Positions 8,108-12,655 of a stretch of DNA of 15,490 bases are shown here, one piece after another. Both the position numbers and the translations under genes were made by a program. Below the pieces are notes generated by a model. The model was not told where the DNA came from and did no database searches. It worked only from the letters and a program-made list of their open reading frames with translations. Source of the DNA: an uncultured Micrococcales bacterium (GTDB taxonomy: Bacteria > Actinomycetota > Actinomycetes > Actinomycetales > Microbacteriaceae); assembly GCA_937919125.1 (NCBI GenBank), contig CALFOB010000178.1, positions 1-15,490 on the forward strand, written 5' to 3'. Position 1 is the first letter of the stretch; every line of letters begins with the position of its first letter.

Positions 8108-8137
8108 GCATTTATGCTCTAGAGCATTTATACTCTA
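8108..8137 (+). promoter_or_regulatory. Putative operator: 14-bp palindrome and overlapping 14-bp direct repeat
   Basis: ATGCTCTAGAGCAT at 8114-8127 is a perfect palindrome. The same stretch contains a direct repeat with a 16-base period: GCATTTATGCTCTA (8108-8121) and GCATTTATACTCTA (8124-8137), one mismatch. The second copy contains the putative -10 box of the adjacent XRE regulator gene. A dimeric helix-turn-helix protein bound here would cover the promoter, so autorepression is the simplest reading. Confidence 0.5.
8129..8134 (+). promoter_or_regulatory. Putative leaderless promoter -10 box of the XRE regulator gene
   Basis: TATACT is followed by six bases and the ATG at 8141, with no Shine-Dalgarno sequence between them. 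It lies inside the second arm of the repeat described for the operator. Confidence 0.5.
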
Positions 8138-8140
8138 ATC

Positions 8141-8377
8141 ATGGGAAGACAGCCTAAACAAGATAAAGACCAACTGGATAACTTCGTTGAGCAATGGCGG
8201 ACGAAAAGAAAGATGTCCAGGCAGGAACTAGCTGATTTAGTGGGGGTTCACTATCAAACGATGAGTTACATCGAACGTGGGGAATACGCACCTACCCTTG
8301 CCCTAACCCTTAGGTTAGCCGCAGCCCTAGATTGCAAAGTTGAACAACTATTCAAATTGAAAGTGAGCACAAAATGA
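8141..8377 (+). CDS. Small XRE/Cro-CI family transcriptional regulator
   Basis: A 78-residue protein that is little more than one helix-turn-helix domain. The fold runs from about residue 13 to 72: MSRQELADLVGVHYQTMSYI carries the two DNA-binding helices, followed by the family signature ERGEYAPTLALTLRLAAAL and DCKVEQLF. A basic lysine/arginine-rich start precedes it. No ligand-binding domain is attached. The size and layout resemble YozG-type regulators, which are often encoded with a membrane protein. The stop codon overlaps the start of the next gene as ATGA, so the two are translationally coupled. The palindrome and direct repeat over its own promoter suggest autoregulation. Confidence 0.88.
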   Translation: MGRQPKQDKDQLDNFVEQWRTKRKMSRQELADLVGVHYQTMSYIERGEYAPTLALTLRLAAALDCKVEQLFKLKVSTK

Positions 8378-9528
8378 CTAAGCCAAGCATTGTCGCAGAG
8401 ATCAGAACTGCGCGAGTTGAGCGAATTCTTCAAACAAAGCAGAACAGATTGCTCACATCTCCATGGATGAGAAGAACTCTGAGCTTGGTAGCCATCATTT
8501 CTAGCTATCTCGTCATGGCATCCTTGCTAATCCCAACCCCATACACAATTAGTAAGAAGAATCGGATCTATGTCGATTACGATGCCATTCAAGGCAATTG
8601 GCTTTATGAGTTCAGAGATACCACCCAAGGATTAGCGCTACTGCTATTGATTTGGAGCTTCATCCTGCTTCGCATCTCAATGAGAAGAGTTACCTTACTT
8701 CCCAACGAGTACTTGGATGAGCTGCAGATTACAAACAGAGACTGGGCTTTCAAGAACGGGTACCTAGTGGTTAGAAGAATTGGTCTGGGTGTTGCCATCT
8801 TCTTTGCATTCCTAGCAACCTTTGGAAATCAAATGACAAGCTTCTCAGCAGGTAACGGCCCAGTGGTCAAGGGCTGGAGAGCCTTTGAAAGGTACCTGAC
8901 AGATTTGAGTGTCGTAGATCCATTCAGCTTCTATTTCAAAGCATTCCTATTACTAACTTTCGTTGCCTACTCATTCCCCATCATTCTCTTGGCATGGAGA
9001 GAGGCTAGATTCCCAGAGGTAATCCCTGAGGTTGAAGAAGAAAAGGACTACAGCCCAAAGGAGAAGACAGCTAACTTCTATTTCAAGGTAATCAAATGGA
9101 TTGTTATCTGCATAGCATTCTTCGTATCTCTATACGTAAGCCCTAAGGCATTCCTAACTCTGAGCCCGGTAATTAGCATCCTATTAGTGCCTCTCTTCTA
9201 CTGGGTCATCCCAGGAGGTCTAGTGCTGTTTGTTTGGGCCTCAATCACAACTTCTAAGGGCATTATTCTCGCTAGGAAAGTTGGGTTTGCCAGTGCAGAG
9301 CATAAGCGTTGGGCAAACATCTCTACAGGATTTCTCACCGTGACGCTAGCGCTTGGACTCTTTGTCGGCATCAGTTTGGTTGCGGCAATTGCTGGCGTGT
9401 CCGCTTATTCATCGATTCTTTCAGGTTTCCCGATATTGCTTCTAGCTATTCTTGCCGGCTTGTTGATGATTCCTACTCAGGCACTATCAATGACCTTTTA
9501 TGCCAAGCTGAAAACAAAGGAAGACTAA
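8374..9528 (+). CDS. Eight-helix membrane protein coupled to the XRE regulator, function unknown
   Basis: A 384-residue protein that I cannot assign to a named family. Hydrophobic segments lie at about 35-53, 86-104, 133-150, 187-207, 238-258, 264-290, 318-343 and 350-372. The loop at about 210-235 is strongly acidic then charged (EVEEEKDYSPKEK), and the start (1-33) is basic and probably cytoplasmic. The ATG shares bases with the regulator's TGA, so both proteins are made from one mRNA. Pairs of a minimal helix-turn-helix protein and a polytopic membrane protein are known (for example with DUF2975 or DUF2178 partners), and in such pairs the membrane protein may sequester or inform the regulator; that role here is inference. 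A strong terminator follows 29 bases after the stop. Confidence 0.75.
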   Translation: MTKPSIVAEIRTARVERILQTKQNRLLTSPWMRRTLSLVAIISSYLVMASLLIPTPYTISKKNRIYVDYDAIQGNWLYEFRDTTQGLALLLLIWSFILLRISMRRVTLLPNEYLDELQITNRDWAFKNGYLVVRRIGLGVAIFFAFLATFGNQMTSFSAGNGPVVKGWRAFERYLTDLSVVDPFSFYFKAFLLLTFVAYSFPIILLAWREARFPEVIPEVEEEKDYSPKEKTANFYFKVIKWIVICIAFFVSLYVSPKAFLTLSPVISILLVPLFYWVIPGGLVLFVWASITTSKGIILARKVGFASAEHKRWANISTGFLTVTLALGLFVGISLVAAIAGVSAYSSILSGFPILLLAILAGLLMIPTQALSMTFYAKLKTKED

Positions 9529-9556
9529 AGCACTCAATGTAATGCTCAATACAGAG

Positions 9557-9587
9557 ACACCTCATCAAATGATGAGGTGTTTTTGGT
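9557..9587 (+). terminator. Rho-independent terminator after the regulator/membrane-protein operon
   Basis: A perfect 10-bp stem ACACCTCATC / GATGAGGTGT with the four-base loop AAAT is followed directly by TTTTGGTTT. It ends the two-gene operon and insulates the FKBP gene downstream. Confidence 0.9.
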
Positions 9588-9625
9588 TTAGCTATTTCGA
9601 AACGAGAAGTTTTTGATCTGATGGG

Positions 9626-9637
9626 TATGCTCTTTTT
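9626..9637 (+). promoter_or_regulatory. Putative leaderless promoter -10 box of the FKBP gene
   Basis: TATGCT (9626-9631) is followed by six pyrimidine bases and the ATG at 9638, with no Shine-Dalgarno sequence. The spacing is the same as at three other genes in the window. Confidence 0.5.
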
Positions 9638-10006
9638 ATGACTAATCTAGACCGCCCTGAAATTGAACCAATGCTAGAGCCAGCACCTACTGTGCTGACT
9701 ACTAAAGACATCGTTATTGGCGATGGAGCAGAAGCTCCTGCTAACTCTGTGGTGAATGTTCACTACCTGGGTGTCGACTATGAGAGCGGTGAAGAATTTG
9801 ATTCTTCGTGGGGCAGAGGTGAGTCAATCGAATTCCCTCTGAACCGTCTAATTAAGGGATGGCAAGAAGGTATTCCAGGTATGAAGGTAGGCGGCAGAAG
9901 AATGCTGATCTGTCCTCCTGAGTTGGCTTATGGACCAGCTGGATCGGGACACCGTCTTTCAGGCAGAACACTTGTGTTTGTTATTGATCTGCTTGGCGTC
10001 AAATAG
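9638..10006 (+). CDS. FKBP-type peptidyl-prolyl cis-trans isomerase
   Basis: A 122-residue single-domain FKBP that speeds cis-trans rotation about proline bonds during protein folding. It has no signal peptide, so it should be cytoplasmic. After a short acidic-proline start, the FKBP fold runs from about residue 37. Family landmarks are VNVHYLGVDY, EFDSSWGRGE, LIKGWQEGIPGMKVGGRR and LAYGPAGSG, ending in TLVFVIDLLGV. These carry the usual aromatic pocket residues (Tyr, Phe-Asp, Trp, Tyr, Phe). The length is standard for actinobacterial one-domain FKBPs. It stands in its own unit after the terminator at 9557 and may be co-transcribed with the small zinc-ribbon gene 34 bases downstream, because no terminator separates them and one follows that gene. 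Confidence 0.93.
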   Translation: MTNLDRPEIEPMLEPAPTVLTTKDIVIGDGAEAPANSVVNVHYLGVDYESGEEFDSSWGRGESIEFPLNRLIKGWQEGIPGMKVGGRRMLICPPELAYGPAGSGHRLSGRTLVFVIDLLGVK

Positions 10007-10040
10007 TTAGTCAACTTCTGGATTGAACTAGGGAGTAATG

Positions 10041-10191
10041 ATGGAGTGCAAAGAGTGTGGCAAGGAAAAGGAACTTTTTGGCTGCGAAAGTTGTCACCCA
10101 GGCGATCAGGTTTTTTGAAAATCTTAGTTGTTTAGGAATAATCGCGTTGATTTTCATAGGTGCCGGAATCTACTGGTTCTTCTTCGCTTAG
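10041..10191 (+). CDS. Tiny zinc-ribbon plus membrane-helix protein, split by a +1 frame change
   Basis: Starting at ATG 10041, with GGGAG five bases upstream, the frame gives MECKECGKEKELFGCESCHP and stops at TGA 10116-10118. The two CxxC pairs (Cys3/Cys6 and Cys15/Cys18) look like a minimal zinc ribbon. In the +1 frame the sequence continues without a stop through a hydrophobic helix (LGIIALIFIGAGIYWFFF) to TAG at 10189-10191. Joining the frames at the six-T run gives about 49 residues: zinc knuckle outside the helix, then one membrane segment. It could be a programmed +1 frameshift, a one-base homopolymer insertion (pseudogene or sequencing error), or only a 25-residue zinc peptide. I do not recognise a family. 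A second ATG directly upstream (10038) is too close to the ribosome-binding sequence. Too short for most gene callers. Confidence 0.45.
10110..10118 (+). promoter_or_regulatory. Candidate +1 ribosomal frameshift site GTT TTT TGA
   Basis: In the zinc-ribbon frame the codons are CAG GTT TTT TGA. With the stop codon UGA in the A site, the Phe tRNA on UUU can move one base forward onto another UUU and read GAA next. UGA after a slippery codon is the layout of the well-known prfB frameshift, though the prfB upstream Shine-Dalgarno booster is at best rudimentary here (AGG just before the T run). Confidence 0.3.
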
Positions 10192-10257
10192 CAGAAGCAG
10201 AATTCCTCAGCCCAGCCGACTCAGCAATTCCTGAAATCTGAACCTTTTACGGTGTTC

Positions 10258-10293
10258 AAAAGCCCCAATATTCAACTATTTTGGGGCTTTTTC
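10258..10293 (+). terminator. Rho-independent terminator upstream of the phosphate transporter gene
   Basis: An 11-bp stem AAAAGCCCCAA (10258-10268) / TTGGGGCTTTT (10281-10291) with a 12-base loop, ending in a T run. It closes the FKBP/zinc-ribbon unit and lies about 85 bases before the transporter start. Confidence 0.8.
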
Positions 10294-10377
10294 CTGTTCC
10301 CGCGCTTATGGGGTTAGACCCCTGTAACCTGATTAACAGCAAAAAATAAAGAAAGCCATAGAGAAGGAATTTTGCAA

Positions 10378-11625
10378 ATGGAACCAATCTTTATTGTCGG
10401 CCTTGTGGTCGCAATAGCCCTATTCTTCGATTTCACCAATGGATTCCATGACACGGCAAACGCTATGGCAACGCCTATTGCCACTGGGGCTATGAAACCA
10501 AAGGTTGCTGTTGGTATTGCAGCTCTAATGAACCTAATTGGAGCTTTCCTTTCCACTACAGTTGCAAAAACTATTTCGGTTGACATGATCAATCCAGGAA
10601 TTAACATCAGTGCCCAGCTGGTATTTGCCGGACTAACCGGTGCGATTCTTTGGAACCTAACAACTTGGTTCCTTGGTTTGCCATCATCGTCTTCACACGC
10701 ACTATTCGGTGGACTTATTGGTTCGACCATGGCTTACTTCGGAGCAGCTGGTGTGAACTTCACAAAGATGATCGAAAAAGTTTTCATTCCTGCGATCTTT
10801 GCTCCACTTGTAGCCGGAATCGTTGCTTACACGGCTACCAAAGTTGCTTACATAATTACTTCTCGAAGCCAGGCAGAGAGAAAAGCCAAAGACATTTCAA
10901 CTGGTAGAAACAAGTTCAAGATCGGCCAGATCTTCTCTTCTTCATTAGTTGCTCTTTCTCACGGAACTAACGATGCTCAGAAGACCATGGGTGTGATTAC
11001 TCTTGTGCTTGTTGCAGGTGGCTACCAGGCATCAGGAGACCACGTTGAACTTTGGGTTGTAGTTTCTGCCGCATTAGCAATTGCACTAGGGACTTACGCG
11101 GGTGGTTGGAGAATCATCAAGACTCTAGGAACTGGGCTTTCAGAAATTCGTCCGGCTCAAGGCTTTGCGGCTGAGGTTGCAACTGGCGTGACAATCCTTG
11201 CTTCAAGCAAGTTTGGTTTTGCCCTTTCAACCACTCAGGTTGCTTCGGGATCAGTTATTGGGGTTGGCCTGGGTCGCAAGGGTGGAACTGTTCGCTGGAA
11301 CAAGGCTGGACAGATCTTTGTTGGCTGGCTATTCACACTTCCTGCCGCAGGTCTTGTCGGAGCTGCTTCTGCCTACCTAACTATGCAGGGTGACTGGGGT
11401 TTGATTGTTGACGCTGCGCTAACTGCTGCAGTGTGTATCGCAATCTTTACCGTCTCAAGGCGTAACAAGGTGAACGCAACAAACCTACACAGCGATTTAG
11501 AAGAAGCTAGCGAAGTTGTGCTAACAGCTCGTCAGCAGAAGGCATTAGCAGCAGCCGAAAGAAAAGCCGCTGCTAAGGCAAAACGTAAGAGCAAGAAGAA
11601 GGGCAAGAAATTATGGAAATTGTAA
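10378..11625 (+). CDS. pitA: PiT-family low-affinity inorganic phosphate transporter
   Basis: A polytopic membrane protein of about 415 residues that imports phosphate (usually as a metal-phosphate complex with protons or sodium). The two inverted halves each carry the PiT signature: NGFHDTANAMAT near the start and SHGTNDAQKTMGV in the middle. An SSSHALFGGLIGS and a matching LSTTQVASGSVIGVG segment further support the internal repeat. About ten hydrophobic helices can be drawn, and the tail is extremely basic (KAKRKSKKKGKKLWKL), hence cytoplasmic. A TTG at 10372 is in frame, but the GAGAAGGA ribosome-binding sequence (10361-10368) is nine bases from ATG 10378 and only three from TTG, so ATG is preferred. 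The last 13 bases overlap the next gene. Confidence 0.93.
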   Translation: MEPIFIVGLVVAIALFFDFTNGFHDTANAMATPIATGAMKPKVAVGIAALMNLIGAFLSTTVAKTISVDMINPGINISAQLVFAGLTGAILWNLTTWFLGLPSSSSHALFGGLIGSTMAYFGAAGVNFTKMIEKVFIPAIFAPLVAGIVAYTATKVAYIITSRSQAERKAKDISTGRNKFKIGQIFSSSLVALSHGTNDAQKTMGVITLVLVAGGYQASGDHVELWVVVSAALAIALGTYAGGWRIIKTLGTGLSEIRPAQGFAAEVATGVTILASSKFGFALSTTQVASGSVIGVGLGRKGGTVRWNKAGQIFVGWLFTLPAAGLVGAASAYLTMQGDWGLIVDAALTAAVCIAIFTVSRRNKVNATNLHSDLEEASEVVLTARQQKALAAAERKAAAKAKRKSKKKGKKLWKL

Positions 11626-11876
11626 TTGACTGGAATGCATTCCTGCTGGTCTTTGCGGCAGCACTAGGCTTCACAAGTCTTATCGTCGCCTGCTTCTCTT
11701 TCGGAGCTAGATTCCTAACCAATGCTCAAAACATTTCACCAAAGGCACGTAAGGGGAATACAAAGGCTCAGCAGTCAGAGGCTCTAAACCTGATTGGCGC
11801 TTATGTGGCATTTGCTATTTGTCTTTGTGCTCTCGCATTCGGAATTTATCTAATCATCCCGTTCCTGCCGCATTAA
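11613..11876 (+). CDS. Two-helix small membrane protein overlapping pitA
   Basis: An 87-residue protein with helices at about 8-30 (AFLLVFAAALGFTSLIVACF) and 60-83 (IGAYVAFAICLCALAFGIYL), joined by a basic polar loop (KARKGNTKAQQSEA), so both ends probably face outward or the loop faces the cytoplasm. Its ATG lies inside the last codons of pitA in another frame, a 13-base overlap that points to translational coupling. Small membrane proteins directly after pitA are common in actinobacteria (recollection, not checked); a role as a transporter subunit or stability factor is inference. No terminator is visible after the stop. Confidence 0.7.
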   Translation: MEIVIDWNAFLLVFAAALGFTSLIVACFSFGARFLTNAQNISPKARKGNTKAQQSEALNLIGAYVAFAICLCALAFGIYLIIPFLPH

Positions 11877-11967
11877 GAAAGGGCCCTATACTGCTAGTGG
11901 CAAATGAATCTACTTGGGGCACCTGTAAGTGCATGTGTCTCAAGGCATGGTGAATGTAGCCATCCGC
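11877..11967 (+). other. Convergent intergenic gap with a promoter-like TATACT
   Basis: This 91-base gap lies between the phosphate-transporter unit and the sortase gene. It contains a GGGCCC palindrome and TATACT at 11887-11892, but no convincing hairpin terminator, tRNA or ribosome-binding sequence. A 37-codon frame opens at ATG 11904 and runs into the antisense of sortase; I do not consider it a proven gene. Confidence 0.3.
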
Positions 11968-12633
11968 CTAGCGAATCAATTGATCTAACTCAGTTGGTGG
12001 CCCATCCTCGCGACTTCTAAACTCGGTTTGTTTTCCCCAAACAATCAGTCGCTTTTCTGTTGTGTAGCGAGGCGTACAGGTAGTCAGAGTAATCCACTTG
12101 TCTTCTGGACGATTGAGTGGATTAGTTCCAATCACCCAAGTGTCATTCGGTGCGACCACAGAGCTGTTTACTACTTCGTATGTCGTCCAACCTTGTTCGA
12201 ACTCAACATAAATTTGATCACCTTCAACCAGCTGGTCTATGTGATTAAAAGCTCCTCCATGCGTGGTGCGATGAGATGCCAAAGCAAAGTTACCCACTTC
12301 ATTTGGCATTGCTGTGCCCAAGTAATGGCCAATGCCCACAGTGTCGAGCACTTCTTTGACAGAAGTTCCTTCAGCGATTGGTCGTCTAAATTCCGATCCA
12401 AAGCGAGGGATGTAGATGACTGCGAATGAATCGTTTGCAGCTGGTTTGCCTGGTTTCTTACTCTCCAAAACCTTGGATAATTCTTGAGCCTGTTTCTGCT
12501 GCTCACCACTTTGGATGTTGGTTTGGATTACTTCGCTATATAGCGGTGGAAAGAGTAAAGCGATTCCAGCAGCGAACAAAGCAAAGCCAGATAGAAGCTT
12601 TATGCGTCTACTTAGCTTCACTCCATTCACCAT
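11968..12633 (-). CDS. srtE: Class E sortase (LAxTG transpeptidase)
   Basis: A 221-residue membrane-anchored cysteine transpeptidase that cuts the LAxTG signal of exported proteins and joins them to the peptidoglycan. Residues about 10-33 form the N-terminal membrane anchor, followed by a helical linker and the sortase beta-barrel from about 70. Catalytic residues are His121 in ASHRTTHG, Cys186 in ITLTTCTPRY and Arg195 in TTEKR. The LTTC-x-P-x-Y context is typical of actinobacterial class E enzymes. It lies 22 bases downstream of the gene for a protein ending in LAFTG, its evident substrate, on the same strand, so the two are probably one operon. A CAGAAT seven bases before the ATG hints at an extra internal promoter, weakly. 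No pilin or second substrate is visible in the window. Confidence 0.92.
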   Translation of the reverse strand: MVNGVKLSRRIKLLSGFALFAAGIALLFPPLYSEVIQTNIQSGEQQKQAQELSKVLESKKPGKPAANDSFAVIYIPRFGSEFRRPIAEGTSVKEVLDTVGIGHYLGTAMPNEVGNFALASHRTTHGGAFNHIDQLVEGDQIYVEFEQGWTTYEVVNSSVVAPNDTWVIGTNPLNRPEDKWITLTTCTPRYTTEKRLIVWGKQTEFRSREDGPPTELDQLIR

Positions 12634-12655
12634 GAACCAGATTCTGAAGACCTTA

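Noticed and set aside
10057..10191. Alternative reading of the small gene wholly in the second frame from GTG 10057, giving a single-helix peptide of about 44 residues
   Set aside because: No ribosome-binding sequence precedes GTG, and it leaves the ordered CxxC pairs and the good GGGAG-ATG of the first frame unexplained. Not fully excluded.
10309..10340. Pho-box-like direct repeat (GTTAGAC, GTAACCT at 11-base spacing) and GGGGTTAGACCCC hairpin upstream of pitA
   Set aside because: Tempting before a phosphate transporter, but each unit matches the actinobacterial GTTCACC consensus poorly; the match is near chance.
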